Below are positions 1-8,551 of a DNA stretch of 64,000 nucleotides, piece by piece (the stretch's first letter is position 1; each line of letters starts with the position of its first letter). Source of the stretch: Pseudodesulfovibrio thermohalotolerans (GTDB lineage Bacteria; Desulfobacterota; Desulfovibrionia; Desulfovibrionales; Desulfovibrionaceae); NCBI RefSeq assembly GCF_021353295.2, contig NZ_CP120635.1, positions 3,687,501-3,751,500 on the forward strand. Direction: 5' to 3'. A model generated the notes under the pieces. It saw only the letters and a list, made by a program, of their open reading frames with translations, was not told the DNA's origin and made no database searches. The translations under genes were made by a program, and so were the position numbers.

Positions 1-582
1 GTGGTGCACGGGCCGAAGCGCGTCGCGGAGAAGCACGATCGGATTCTGTTCTTTTTGAGCGACGGGTCGCTTCTGTCCTTCGCGGACATGCGCAAGTTCG
101 GCTATGTGCGCTGCTTTCCGGCGGGCGAGTTGGAGCGTTGGGATTTCCTGCTCAAGGTCGGGCCGGAGCCGCTTGAGACCGCGCCCGAGGTCCTGGCCGA
201 ACGGGTGGTGAAACGGAACTGCGCCATCAAGGCGTTGTTGCTGAATCAGTCGGTCGTGGCCGGTGTCGGGAATATTTATGCGGACGAGTCCCTGTTTCGG
301 GCGGGCATCCATCCCGAGACCAGGGGCAGCCGGGTGGGACGCGCCAGGGCGGTGCGGCTGTTCACCGAGTTGCAGGCCGTGCTTCGGCAGGCCATAGCCG
401 AGAACGGCAGCTCCATTTCGGATTACGTGAACGCGCACGGCGACGCCGGGGCGTTTCAGAACAGCTTCAACGTTTACGGCCGCAAGGGCCATCCGTGCAA
501 ACAGTGCGGCGGGACGTTGCAGGCGACGACCGTGGCGGGCCGGACTTCGACCTTCTGCCCGGCCTGTCAGCGGCGGCGATGA
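1..582 (+). CDS. mutM: Formamidopyrimidine-DNA glycosylase, 3' part (5' end outside window)
   Basis: This base-excision repair enzyme removes oxidised purines such as 8-oxoguanine and nicks the abasic site. The 193 visible residues cover the C-terminal two thirds. They include the helix-two-turn-helix stretch with [15 protein letters not shown] near residues 81-95 and the C-terminal zinc finger, with a CKQC pair and a CPAC pair. The family is usually about 270 residues and starts with the catalytic Pro-Glu, so roughly 80 N-terminal residues lie upstream of the window. The GTG at base 1 is therefore not the start. The stop is TGA at 580-582, and murJ follows after about 170 bases. Confidence 0.95.
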   Translation: MVHGPKRVAEKHDRILFFLSDGSLLSFADMRKFGYVRCFPAGELERWDFLLKVGPEPLETAPEVLAERVVKRNCAIKALLLNQSVVAGVGNIYADESLFRAGIHPETRGSRVGRARAVRLFTELQAVLRQAIAENGSSISDYVNAHGDAGAFQNSFNVYGRKGHPCKQCGGTLQATTVAGRTSTFCPACQRRR

Positions 583-754
583 GGCCGGGCCGATCGCGAG
601 GCGAATGGAAGCCGGGGAGCGAAGACAGGATCGGGGTCGTGTGCATAACCGTGTTCCCAATTTCGACTGAAAGCATTATTTTCTGAATTTTATTTAGAGA
701 TTACCCTGTGCAAAAGAACGAACAGCGACGAACCGCTACGGGACGGTGGACCAA

Positions 755-2299
755 GTGAGCGATCACGGCAGGCGCATAGCGCGGAACGCGGCGGTGGTGG
801 CGGGCGCGACCCTGGTTTCGCGCATCCTGGGGTTTCTCAGGGACATCATCGTGGCTTTCGCTTTGGGCGCCGGGTTGTTCGCCGACGCCTTTTTCGTGGC
901 CTTTCGCATCCCGAACCTGCTCCGGCGGCTTTTCGGCGAGGGGTCGTTGACCATGGCCTTCATCCCCATCCACTCGCGGCTTCTGGAAGAGGAAGGGGAG
1001 GAGGCGGCCCAGGCCATGGCGCGGTCCGCCGCCATCTGGCTGGCCGTAATCCTGATCGGGATCACCGTGGTGGTCGAGTTGCTGGCCCGTCCGCTGACCA
1101 TGGCCATTGCCCCGGGTTTCCTGAGTAATCACGAACAGTTCGCCGTCACCGTGGATTTGGTGCGCATCTGCTTCCCCTATGTGGTGCTTATCTGCGGGGT
1201 AGCCCTGTGCATGGGCATTCTCAATTCCCGCAATCATTTTCTTGCCCCGGCCCTTGCCCCGGTGGCCCTGAATCTGGCCCTTATCGGCTCGGCCCTGTTC
1301 GGCTATTTCGCCGGGTTGAACGTGGCCTATTGCATGGCCTGGGGCGTGCTCGTCGGCGGCGCGGCCCAATGGCTGCTCCAGCAGCCGTTTCTTTCGCGTA
1401 CCGGGTTTTCCTGGCGCGGGCCGTGGTCCTGGCGCAATCGGGGGGTGGCTCGCATGGGGATGCTCATGCTCCCTACTGTTTTCGGCGCGGCCGTGTACCA
1501 GCTTAACATTCTGCTCGGCACCCTGCTGGCGTCGTTCCTGCCCGTGGGGTCGGTGTCCTATCTTTATTACGCCGACCGGCTGGTCCAGTTTCCGCTCGGG
1601 GTGTTCGGCATCGCCATCAGCACGGCAGCACTGCCGTCCCTGTCGCGGCTGGCGGCAAGGGGGGAGATGGGGGAATACGACGAGGCCCTGTCCGCCTCCC
1701 TCGGCCTGACGCTGTTCATCAGTCTTCCCGCCGCGGCCGGGCTCATAGGATTGGCCTCCCCGGTCATCGGTCTGCTCTTCGAGCGCGGGGCCTTTTCCGC
1801 CGAGGCTGTCACGGCCACGGCCCACGCGCTGGTGGCCTACTCGGTCGGGCTGCCCTTCATCGCCCTGTCGCGTCCCCTGGTGGCCGGATTCTATGCCCTT
1901 GAAGACACGCGCACCCCGGTCAAGATCGCGGTACTCTGCCTTGCGGTCAACGTCGGGCTGGGCGTGGCGCTCATGCAGCCGCTGGCGCATGTGGGTCTGG
2001 CCCTTGCCGTGAGCGCCTCCTCCCTGCTCAATTTCGTTCTGCTGTACGTTCTGCTCACCCGCAGGCGCGGCGTATCCCTCATGCCTTTGTGGTCGGCTGT
2101 CCGCATCCTCCTGCTTTCGGCCCTGATCGGCGGGGGCGCATACTACAGCACGGGCTGGCAGCCGTGGTGGGTTCTGCTCATTCCGGCCTGGGTCGCGGTT
2201 TATATGTTCCTGGCTCTGGCCCTGGGGCTGAAAGAGGCTCGCCTGTTTGCGGACATGCTTCGTTCGCGGGTGCGGCGCAAGCTGGCGGGGACGAAATGA
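755..2299 (+). CDS. murJ: Lipid II flippase MurJ
   Basis: MurJ moves the peptidoglycan precursor lipid II across the inner membrane and is an MOP-superfamily transporter. The roughly 514-residue protein is the usual family length and consists almost entirely of hydrophobic helices. It opens with the family-typical RRIARNAAVVAGATLVSRIL and has the RRLFGEGSLTMAFIP segment after the first two helices. I place the start at GTG 755 because a GGTGGA sequence lies four bases before it; an in-frame GTG at 746 is the alternative. The stop overlaps the next start as ATGA, so it is translationally coupled to the methyltransferase gene. Confidence 0.95.
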   Translation: MSDHGRRIARNAAVVAGATLVSRILGFLRDIIVAFALGAGLFADAFFVAFRIPNLLRRLFGEGSLTMAFIPIHSRLLEEEGEEAAQAMARSAAIWLAVILIGITVVVELLARPLTMAIAPGFLSNHEQFAVTVDLVRICFPYVVLICGVALCMGILNSRNHFLAPALAPVALNLALIGSALFGYFAGLNVAYCMAWGVLVGGAAQWLLQQPFLSRTGFSWRGPWSWRNRGVARMGMLMLPTVFGAAVYQLNILLGTLLASFLPVGSVSYLYYADRLVQFPLGVFGIAISTAALPSLSRLAARGEMGEYDEALSASLGLTLFISLPAAAGLIGLASPVIGLLFERGAFSAEAVTATAHALVAYSVGLPFIALSRPLVAGFYALEDTRTPVKIAVLCLAVNVGLGVALMQPLAHVGLALAVSASSLLNFVLLYVLLTRRRGVSLMPLWSAVRILLLSALIGGGAYYSTGWQPWWVLLIPAWVAVYMFLALALGLKEARLFADMLRSRVRRKLAGTK

Positions 2300-3057
2300 C
2301 CGCTTTGGATACCAACGCCATTCTTGAGCGGCGCGAGTATTTCCCGCGCGGCCTGGTTCAGCCCGAGGGGGGCTATCGCTTTTCCCTGGATTCGCTGCTT
2401 CTGGCCTGTTTCGCCAACGTGACCCGGGGACAGACCGGCCTGGACCTGGGGTGCGGCTGCGGCGTCGTGGGCCTTGGGGTGCTTCTCCGGCAGCCCGGCG
2501 CGACCATTACCGGGGTGGAGCTGAATCCGCAGGCCGTAGAGGCCGCCAGGGAAAATGCGGCCAATCTGCATCTTGCTGAAAAGATGGGGATAGAGCAGGG
2601 TGACGTGTCCGATTGGCGGCCGGACAAGGTGGTTGATTTCGTGGTGGCCAACCCTCCCTATCGCAAGCTCGGCAAAGGCCGGGAGAGTTGCGGTGAACAG
2701 CGGAAGACGGCCCGGTTCGAGGCGTCCGGCTCCTTTTACGGATTCGCCCGGTGCGCGGCCGTGGCCCTGAAGACGCGCGGACGGTTCGCCTTCGTGCACC
2801 TGCCCGAGCGGTTGCCCGAGCTCATGGCCGATCTGGCCGAGGCCGGGTTGACCCCCAAGCGTTTGCGGTTGGTGCACGGCAAGGTGGATCAGGAGCCCCG
2901 CATGGCGCTCGTGGAGGCGGTCAAAGCGGCCTCGCTCGGGCTGCGCGTCGAACCGCCGCTGATATTGCATGAGGGAACGGGGCGAAACACCCGGTTGAGC
3001 GAACAGGCTCTGGAGTTTTGCCCGTTTTTGGCCTGCAACCCTAAAGAGAGCGAGTAG
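2296..3057 (+). CDS. TrmN6/YfiC-like N6-adenine methyltransferase
   Basis: This is a 253-residue class I SAM-dependent methyltransferase. The SAM-binding motif LDLGCGCG lies at residues 49-56, and the NPPY motif typical of N6-adenine or N-glutamine methyltransferases lies at 119-122. Together with the length and the N-terminal fold start (YRFSLDSLLLACF), this fits the family of TrmN6 (YfiC), which methylates A37 of tRNA-Val in Escherichia coli. The substrate here is inferred. The start is fixed by the ATGA overlap with murJ; the longer open frame to 2089 runs inside murJ. The next gene starts directly at the stop codon, which suggests one transcript. Confidence 0.82.
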   Translation: MTALDTNAILERREYFPRGLVQPEGGYRFSLDSLLLACFANVTRGQTGLDLGCGCGVVGLGVLLRQPGATITGVELNPQAVEAARENAANLHLAEKMGIEQGDVSDWRPDKVVDFVVANPPYRKLGKGRESCGEQRKTARFEASGSFYGFARCAAVALKTRGRFAFVHLPERLPELMADLAEAGLTPKRLRLVHGKVDQEPRMALVEAVKAASLGLRVEPPLILHEGTGRNTRLSEQALEFCPFLACNPKESE

Positions 3058-3576
3058 ATGTCCAAGTATTTTGTGGAGAAGAGGGTCGCCGAGCTTTTCG
3101 GCGAAAATAAATTTCTTTGCGGAGAAACCGTGGCCCGGGTGATCGCCGATGCCGGAGGGCGGGACTATCGGGACGTGGTCTGCGCGGTGACGGGATTTTG
3201 CAGCGGGATGTCGCGCTCCTGCGGCCAGTGCGGCGTGTTGGCCGGCGCGATCATGGGCATGGGCCTGTATGTCGGGCGCAGCGAGATGAGCGAGGACCAT
3301 GAGGCGTGTTATGCCCTGGTTCAGGAGTTTTGTTCCCGGTTCCAGCAGCGGTTCGGGTCGTCCAACTGCTATGAATTGATTCGGTGCGATTTCAACAATC
3401 CGGACGACATGGTTCGTTTTCGCCGGGATAACGTGCGGGAATATTGCCGGACCATCGTGGAGTTCGGGGCCGAGGCCGCCCTTTCCATTCTTCGTGAACA
3501 CGGCTACCTTCCCGAGGAGGACGACTGTCCCGAAATCGGGGCGGGACTTGCGGTCGTTTGCGCGGCGGCATCGTAA
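3058..3576 (+). CDS. C_GCAxxG_C_C family putative redox protein
   Basis: The 172-residue protein has the cysteine pattern of the C_GCAxxG_C_C family, often called redox-active and sometimes found beside transport or electron-transfer genes. Cysteines are visible at 21, 42, 48, 55, 58, 84, 92, 104, 110 and 130. The core is CAVTGFCSG followed by SCGQCG and a small-residue helix LAGAIMGMG. No membrane segment or signal peptide is seen, so it is probably cytoplasmic. It begins immediately after the methyltransferase stop and ends about 30 bases before the split-ATPase operon, so all six genes downstream of murJ could be co-transcribed. The biochemical function of the family is not established. 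Confidence 0.72.
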   Translation: MSKYFVEKRVAELFGENKFLCGETVARVIADAGGRDYRDVVCAVTGFCSGMSRSCGQCGVLAGAIMGMGLYVGRSEMSEDHEACYALVQEFCSRFQQRFGSSNCYELIRCDFNNPDDMVRFRRDNVREYCRTIVEFGAEAALSILREHGYLPEEDDCPEIGAGLAVVCAAAS

Positions 3577-3605
3577 AGCCAAAGGTAAGCAATATTATTG
3601 GTGGC

Positions 3606-4964
3606 ATGATTAATAAAATCATTATCGATAACTTCATGGCTCACGAGCATACCGAGCTTGAGCTCGGGCCTGGCGTGACCATCCTGACCGGCTCCAACAA
3701 TACCGGCAAGTCCGCTGTGGTGGAGGCGTTGCGCTGCCTGGCCACCAATCCGGCGCGTAGCCCCAACCCCGCCCTCTACATCAGACACGGGGCCAAGGAG
3801 GCCCGCGTTGAGGTGGAGGTGGACGACGGGACCAGGGTTGCCTGGGTGCGCACCAAGCGGTGGGCCAAATACGAGCTATGGCCGCCGGGAGCGGACGAGC
3901 CGGAGGAGTATCACAAGCTTCAGGGCAAGGTACCCGAGGATGTGGCCCGGGCCCTGCGGCTCGATCGAGTGGAGCTTGAGACCCGCAAGGACTCGGTGGA
4001 CGTGCATCTCGGCAACCAGCGCGACCCCGTGTTCCTGCTCAATCAGCCCGATTCGGTCATGGCCGAGTTTTTCGCCGCATCCACTGAATCCGCCCACCTG
4101 CTGGCCATGCAGAACGCCCTCAAGATTCGGGTGCGCGACGCCAAGCGGGAGGAAAAGGGGCTGGACGGTCAGGTCGCGCGTATCGCCGCCGACCTGGATC
4201 GGCTTGATCCCCTGCCCGAACTGGCCCTGCGCATGGACGGGATCGAGGAGCTGGACCGCGAGGCCGCCCGGCTGGAGCGCGAGGTCCCGGCCCTTGAAGC
4301 GGCCCTGGCCGAGTTCCTGTCCCTGGACGGGCGGCTTGCCCGCGAGCGGTCCACTGGCGCGGCGCTTCATGGAATCCAGGCCCCGCCCGAGGTCGAGGAC
4401 GTGAACCGTCTCGGACGGCATATCGGGGCCATGGCATCGGTGGAGACGCAACTCGGCCGCGCGGGCAGTGCCGCGGGAGCCCTGACCGGGCTCGACGCGC
4501 CGCCCCGGACCGAGGACGCGGCTCCCCTGCATAGGCTCATTCGGGAGCTGGACGACACCGGGGCTATTCTTCGCTCGGCCTCGTCCCGGCGGACTGTCCT
4601 GGCCGGTCTGTCCGAGCTGCCGGACCCGGCGGACACCGGCGAGCTGGCCGCCGTGGTGGATGAACTGCTCATCCTGCGCGCCCGCTCCGCCCGTTTGGCC
4701 CGCCTGACGGAAAGTCTGGGGCACGTTGCCGAGCCGCCCGCGCCGCAGCCGCTTGATAAACTCGGCGAAGTCGTGTCGCTAATCAGCGGCCTCAAGGAAC
4801 AATTTTCAACCAGACAGGCCGAATTGGACGGTCTGGAAAGGGATTTGTCGGCCGTTGTGGCCGCCATGGACGAACGCATCAAGGCCGTTGGCTGCTGCCC
4901 GGTTTGCGGCGGCGATCTGACCACCGACGGTTTCCTGGATCACGGGTGCGGCCATGAGTCTTGA
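3606..4964 (+). CDS. Rad50/SbcC-like ATPase, N-terminal half with CxxC hook
   Basis: This 452-residue protein looks like the first half of a Rad50/SbcC ATPase. An SMC-type N-terminal lobe carries the Walker A motif GSNNTGKS at residues 29-36 and a Q-loop-like LLNQPDS. About 250 residues of Glu/Arg/Leu-rich, coiled-coil-like sequence follow. Near the C-terminus is CCPVCGG (430-436), the CxxC form of the Rad50 zinc hook, and the protein ends 16 residues later. There is no Walker B, signature motif or returning arm. Those are found in the gene at 6227-6892. I chose ATG 3606, which gives the usual short lead-in (MINKIIIDNF) before Walker A; the upstream frame overlaps the previous gene. It overlaps the nuclease gene by 11 bases. 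Confidence 0.8.
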   Translation: MINKIIIDNFMAHEHTELELGPGVTILTGSNNTGKSAVVEALRCLATNPARSPNPALYIRHGAKEARVEVEVDDGTRVAWVRTKRWAKYELWPPGADEPEEYHKLQGKVPEDVARALRLDRVELETRKDSVDVHLGNQRDPVFLLNQPDSVMAEFFAASTESAHLLAMQNALKIRVRDAKREEKGLDGQVARIAADLDRLDPLPELALRMDGIEELDREAARLEREVPALEAALAEFLSLDGRLARERSTGAALHGIQAPPEVEDVNRLGRHIGAMASVETQLGRAGSAAGALTGLDAPPRTEDAAPLHRLIRELDDTGAILRSASSRRTVLAGLSELPDPADTGELAAVVDELLILRARSARLARLTESLGHVAEPPAPQPLDKLGEVVSLISGLKEQFSTRQAELDGLERDLSAVVAAMDERIKAVGCCPVCGGDLTTDGFLDHGCGHES

Positions 4965-5913
4965 ACACGTTCGCGCCAAGGGCCTGTTTCTGGTGGCCGA
5001 CCCGCACCTGGCGGATCATCCGCCGGGCCAGCGGCTGGAAGGCTATCTCGACCAGATACTGGCCAAGCTGACCGCCTGCCTGGAGCGGGCCGACGAGCTG
5101 TCCATGGCCCCGGTTTTGCTCGGCGATCTTTTCCACTGGCCCCGCGACAACTCCAACAGAATGCTTGTGGAGCTTATCCGGCTTTTCGGCGGCCGCACGG
5201 GCGACAGGACCGTGCACATTCTCGTGGGCAACCACGACAAGTACCAGTCGCGGTTCACGGACGACGTGTCCCTGGCCGTGCTGGAGACGGCGGGCGTGGT
5301 CCGGCTCATGAAGGAGGAGGGGCCGCAGTTCGTGCTGGATACGGACGAAGGCCCGGTTCTGGTCTGCGCCAGCCCGGACGGTTCGCCCCTGCCCAAGTCC
5401 TACGAGCGCGGTGAGGACGACCCGGAGACCGTGATCTGGCTGACCCATCACAACATCCGTTTCCCGGAGTTCATCGACAAGGCGTACTCCATCAAGGAGC
5501 TGCCGGGCATCGACTGGGTCATCAACGGCCACATCCATCGGCCCCAGCCCACGGTGACCAAGGGGCGGACCACCTGGGCCAACCCCGGCAACATCACCCG
5601 GCTGACCTTCACCCGTCGGTCCATGGCCCGGGAGCCTGCCGCCGCCATCTGGACGCCCGGCTGCGCGGAGCTGGAAAAATGGGTGATTCCGCATCTCGCC
5701 TTCGACCAGGTCTTTCCGGATCAGGAGCTGCCCCCCGAGGAGCAGGAGCTTGAGGGCGAATCCAATTTCATCAAAGGGTTGGAACGGCTGGCCTGGCAGC
5801 GCACCCACGAGGGTACGGGCCTGAAGCAGTTCCTGACCGAGAACCTGAGCAGCGAAACCCCGGAAGGCAAGCTCATCTGGGAACTCTACGAGGAGGTCAT
5901 AAGCGGTGAATAA
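4954..5913 (+). CDS. Mre11/SbcD-like metallophosphoesterase
   Basis: The 319-residue protein is a calcineurin-type phosphoesterase, the fold of the Mre11/SbcD nucleases. Metal-binding motifs appear in the standard order: DPH at 16-18, GDLFHW from 57, GNHD at 92-95, THH at 164-166 and GHIH at 192-195. A C-terminal extension of about 90 residues could be the part that binds the ATPase, as the equivalent region of Mre11 does. Its gene overlaps the ATPase N-half by 11 bases and the coiled-coil gene by 8. This placement between the two halves of a Rad50-like ATPase is the main reason to read it as a nuclease subunit. Nuclease activity is inferred, not shown. Confidence 0.83.
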   Translation: MSLEHVRAKGLFLVADPHLADHPPGQRLEGYLDQILAKLTACLERADELSMAPVLLGDLFHWPRDNSNRMLVELIRLFGGRTGDRTVHILVGNHDKYQSRFTDDVSLAVLETAGVVRLMKEEGPQFVLDTDEGPVLVCASPDGSPLPKSYERGEDDPETVIWLTHHNIRFPEFIDKAYSIKELPGIDWVINGHIHRPQPTVTKGRTTWANPGNITRLTFTRRSMAREPAAAIWTPGCAELEKWVIPHLAFDQVFPDQELPPEEQELEGESNFIKGLERLAWQRTHEGTGLKQFLTENLSSETPEGKLIWELYEEVISGE

Positions 5914-6226
5914 CGACTCCAACCAGACCGGAACGGCCCGGGATGCCCGCGTGGAGCGGGAACTCAACGACCTGCGGCGTCAATACGAGCAGTTGCGCGA
6001 CCGCAAGGTGCGCACCGAAGAGGCCGTGGCCCAGCTCACCCATCAACTGGAAACCCTGAAAAAACAGGCCGAGGCCGAATACGGAACCAGCGACCTCAAG
6101 GAACTGCAACAGCTTCTTGAGGAAAAACGGACGCAAAATGAAGAAGTTGTCGCTGCATACCGCAAGCATGTCCAACAGATTCAGGCCGATCTCGCCCAAG
6201 TGGAAAACGCGGTGGAGGGCGACTAG
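5906..6226 (+). CDS. Small coiled-coil protein of the split Rad50/Mre11-like operon
   Basis: This is a 106-residue, highly charged protein that is almost all predicted coiled coil, from about residue 13 to 102, with heptad-like runs such as VAQLTHQLETLKKQAEAE. It has no recognised domain, cysteine motif or membrane segment. The start is GTG at 5906, preceded by a strong AGGAGG site, and overlaps the nuclease gene by 8 bases. The next gene starts at the base after its stop. Because the ATPase C-half has only a short coiled-coil lead, this protein could supply part of the returning arm of a Rad50-type rod. That role is inference from order and composition. Confidence 0.7.
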   Translation: MNNDSNQTGTARDARVERELNDLRRQYEQLRDRKVRTEEAVAQLTHQLETLKKQAEAEYGTSDLKELQQLLEEKRTQNEEVVAAYRKHVQQIQADLAQVENAVEGD

Positions 6227-6892
6227 GTGAGTCTGTCCGACGATCTCAGGGAACTGCGCCAGGACCGCCGCCGGGCCGAGGGCCGTCTGCATCGTCTGTC
6301 CGCACTTGGCGAGCAGTTGCACGCCGAGCACGGCCGCGTTCGCCGCGAGCTGGCCGGGGTGTGCGAGTTCCTGGACCTTGCTCCCCGGGCGCGGGACACC
6401 CTCGAAGAACTGTCCACCGCCCTGTTCGGGCGCATCCTCGACGAGGTCGAGGCCAACCTGACCCACGCCATTCGGGAGATTCTCGGCCAGGATCGGGTGG
6501 TGGTCACCGAGCGCGAGGTCAAGAACAATCGGCTCCAGATCCATTTCCTCATCCGCAACCAGGGCCGCGAGGACGAGATCGAGGATATCATGACCGGCCA
6601 GGGCGGCTCGGTCTGCAACATTCTGTCCGTGGGATTGCGGCTCATCGCCCTGTCCCAGTTGCCCGAGGCGGGCCACCGGCCTTTCCTCGTCCTCGACGAG
6701 CAGGATTGCTGGCTCAAGCCCGGCCTCATTCCCAAATTCATGAAGCTCATTCAGGAAATCGCCGCCCGCCTGGAAATCCAGCTCCTGGTCATCAGCCATC
6801 ATCCCCTGGACCTCTTTGCCGGGTCCGCCGACCGCATCTTCGAGCTGGTTCCGGACCGTGAGGCCGGAGCAGCGGTCAAGCGCGTCAAATAG
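6227..6892 (+). CDS. Rad50/SbcC-like ATPase, C-terminal half
   Basis: The 221-residue protein carries the half of an SMC/Rad50 ATPase that the gene at 3606 lacks. After about 50 residues of coiled-coil sequence come an ABC-signature-like GQGGS at 124-128, a Walker B PFLVLDE with D157 and E158, and a switch histidine in VISHHP (H191). There is no Walker A. Together with the N-half it would make one complete ATPase head, joined as separate chains. The start is GTG 6227, directly after the coiled-coil gene's stop. It is the last gene of the operon; about 380 bases without a clear gene follow. Confidence 0.8.
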   Translation: MSLSDDLRELRQDRRRAEGRLHRLSALGEQLHAEHGRVRRELAGVCEFLDLAPRARDTLEELSTALFGRILDEVEANLTHAIREILGQDRVVVTEREVKNNRLQIHFLIRNQGREDEIEDIMTGQGGSVCNILSVGLRLIALSQLPEAGHRPFLVLDEQDCWLKPGLIPKFMKLIQEIAARLEIQLLVISHHPLDLFAGSADRIFELVPDREAGAAVKRVK

Positions 6893-7275
6893 CCTTTGCC
6901 GTCCGATTTCGGCGGTTACCCTCTGGACAATCCGGTTCTGGTGCTTATCTTAATAGTGCCAAAGATGGCCATAAGGGATAGGCCCGCAAGGGATTGGCCC
7001 CATGACATATACGGCAGACAACCCTAAAGGAGGATTCCACCCGTTAAACCTCTCGAAACCATAAAACAGCGAACCGAGTCGCGCTCCCGCAAAGCATAGT
7101 GTGCGCATGGACCCCCGAGGCCGACCAGGCCAGGGACCGCCGGGAAATCCGGTCAGCGCACTTTTTTTGCGTCTTTTTTTCACCGTGGGAGGAAGGTTGG
7201 CGCGTCCACCCAAAAGCGCGCCGCACCCCTTTTCGGGCACGGCGCGCTTTTGAGTGGACGGGTTTTCCGACGCGG
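6893..7275. other. Intergenic region, no gene seen
   Basis: This stretch separates the split-ATPase operon from the convergent Trm112-like gene. It contains T-runs near 7163-7182 and the strong hairpin listed at 7212-7251. The short open frames here have no recognisable protein, no good ribosome site and poor composition, so I call none. Confidence 0.6.
7212..7251 (-). terminator. Hairpin terminator of the Trm112-like gene
   Basis: A perfect 12-base stem (AAAAGCGCGCCG with its complement) encloses a 16-base loop and is flanked by A on one side and T on the other. It begins 24 bases past the stop of the minus-strand gene. The symmetrical A/T flanks mean it could also stop transcription coming from the left. 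Confidence 0.8.
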
Positions 7276-7464
7276 TTATTTGGAGCCGGTCCAGTCCTTT
7301 TCGGGGACGGCATGGTCCACGAGCATGATCGGGATGTCGTCCTTGACCGGGTAGACCACCCCGCAGGCGGGGCAGGCAAGACCGTCTCCGGCGGGCATGA
7401 GCGTCAGCGCGCCCTTGCACTTGGGGCAGGCCAGGATGTCGAGCAGTTCTTTTTCGAGAGGCAT
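7276..7464 (-). CDS. Trm112 family zinc-ribbon protein
   Basis: The 62-residue protein has the Trm112/UPF0434 (YcaR-like) pattern: an LLDILACPKCKG opening, cysteine pairs at 13/16 and 31/34, and the conserved Y-P-V...D-D-I-P-I-M-L segment. Relatives bind zinc and some activate methyltransferases; the bacterial role is poorly defined. I chose ATG 7464 because AAAGGAGAA lies just upstream, rather than the longer frame to 7521. It stands alone, divergent from the PHP gene, with a hairpin terminator behind it. Confidence 0.88.
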   Translation of the reverse strand: MPLEKELLDILACPKCKGALTLMPAGDGLACPACGVVYPVKDDIPIMLVDHAVPEKDWTGSK

Positions 7465-7597
7465 GGCGTTCTCCTTTGGATGTGGCGGAGAATAGCTTCG
7501 GAGGAGGGAATTGGCAACCACCCGGCCTTTACCTCAAGAGGGAGAGGCTGTACCGTTCGCATTTGCGCAACCTGAAACCAAATAGGGAAGCACAGCC

Positions 7598-8458
7598 ATG
7601 AGCATAGATCTGCATACGCATACCACGGCATCGGACGGCACGCTGACGCCCACGGAATTGGTTCGGCTGGCCGCCGAGAGCGGCCTGGACGCCATCGCCG
7701 TGACCGATCACGACACCTTTCAGGGCGTGGCCGAGGCCATGGAGGCGGGCAGGCGGTTCGGGGTCGAGGTCATCCCCGGCACGGAGTTGAGCCTGGAATC
7801 CCCGGAAGGCGCGGGCTGGATTCACGTGGTCGCCCTGTGGCTGCCGGAAAGAGCCGACGAACTCCAGAAGGCGTTGGATTGGGTCATCGAAGGCCGGGCC
7901 AACCGCAACCGCGAGATCGTGGCCAAGCTGCGCACCCTTGGAGTGAACATTTCCTATGAGGCCGTGGCGGCACGCGCCACCGGAACCATCGGCCGCCCGC
8001 ATTTCGCCCAGGAATTGATGGCGCTTGGCGTGTGTTCGTCCATGGATGAGGCGTTCCGGGTCTGGGTCGGCGACAACGGGAGGGCCTATGTGCCCAAGCG
8101 CAAGCTTACGCCCGAGCAGGCGTTTCCCCTCCTCTCCGACATCGGAGCCACCTCCATTCTGGCCCATCCGTTCGCCCTGAGGCTGAACTATCCGGAGACC
8201 GAAAAGGTGATCCGTCGTCTCAAGGAACTTGGTCTGGACGGCATGGAGGTCTTTTACTCCGAACACTCCGAGGCCGACACCAAGGCCTATGGGGAAATGG
8301 CGGACCGGCTCGGCCTGCTCAAGAGCGGCGGATCGGATTTTCACGGAGCCAACAAGCCGGAAATCAAGCTCGGCGTGGGCCGGGGCAATCTGAATATCCC
8401 CTACGAAGTTCTTGAAAAGATGAAGGAAGATCGCCGATCCAAAGGGCTGCCCGTCTAG
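7598..8458 (+). CDS. PHP-domain phosphoesterase (YciV/RNase AM-like)
   Basis: The 286-residue protein is a PHP-domain metallophosphoesterase. The N-terminus has the metal motif HTHTTASDG (6-14) and then AVTDHDT, and later segments ILAHPF and SGGSDFHG supply further ligands. Length and motif order match the YciV/TrpH group, where enzymes hydrolyse 3',5'-nucleoside bisphosphates or degrade short RNA 5'-to-3'. Substrate assignment is by family only. The last codons form one arm of the terminator at 8441-8470, so transcription should end here. Confidence 0.85.
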   Translation: MSIDLHTHTTASDGTLTPTELVRLAAESGLDAIAVTDHDTFQGVAEAMEAGRRFGVEVIPGTELSLESPEGAGWIHVVALWLPERADELQKALDWVIEGRANRNREIVAKLRTLGVNISYEAVAARATGTIGRPHFAQELMALGVCSSMDEAFRVWVGDNGRAYVPKRKLTPEQAFPLLSDIGATSILAHPFALRLNYPETEKVIRRLKELGLDGMEVFYSEHSEADTKAYGEMADRLGLLKSGGSDFHGANKPEIKLGVGRGNLNIPYEVLEKMKEDRRSKGLPV

Positions 8459-8470
8459 GGCGCCCTTTTT
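8441..8470 (+). terminator. Hairpin terminator overlapping the PHP gene stop
   Basis: AAAGGGC and GCCCTTT form a 7-base stem around the TAG stop, followed by a T-run to 8470. It is a standard intrinsic terminator built into the end of the gene. Confidence 0.7.
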
Positions 8471-8551
8471 GCGTTCCCGGGCGCGACCCGGAACGGGTCA
8501 GGCTCAATATTCCCCTTGGCGAAACGAACCCCCATCAGGTACTTTGCGCCC

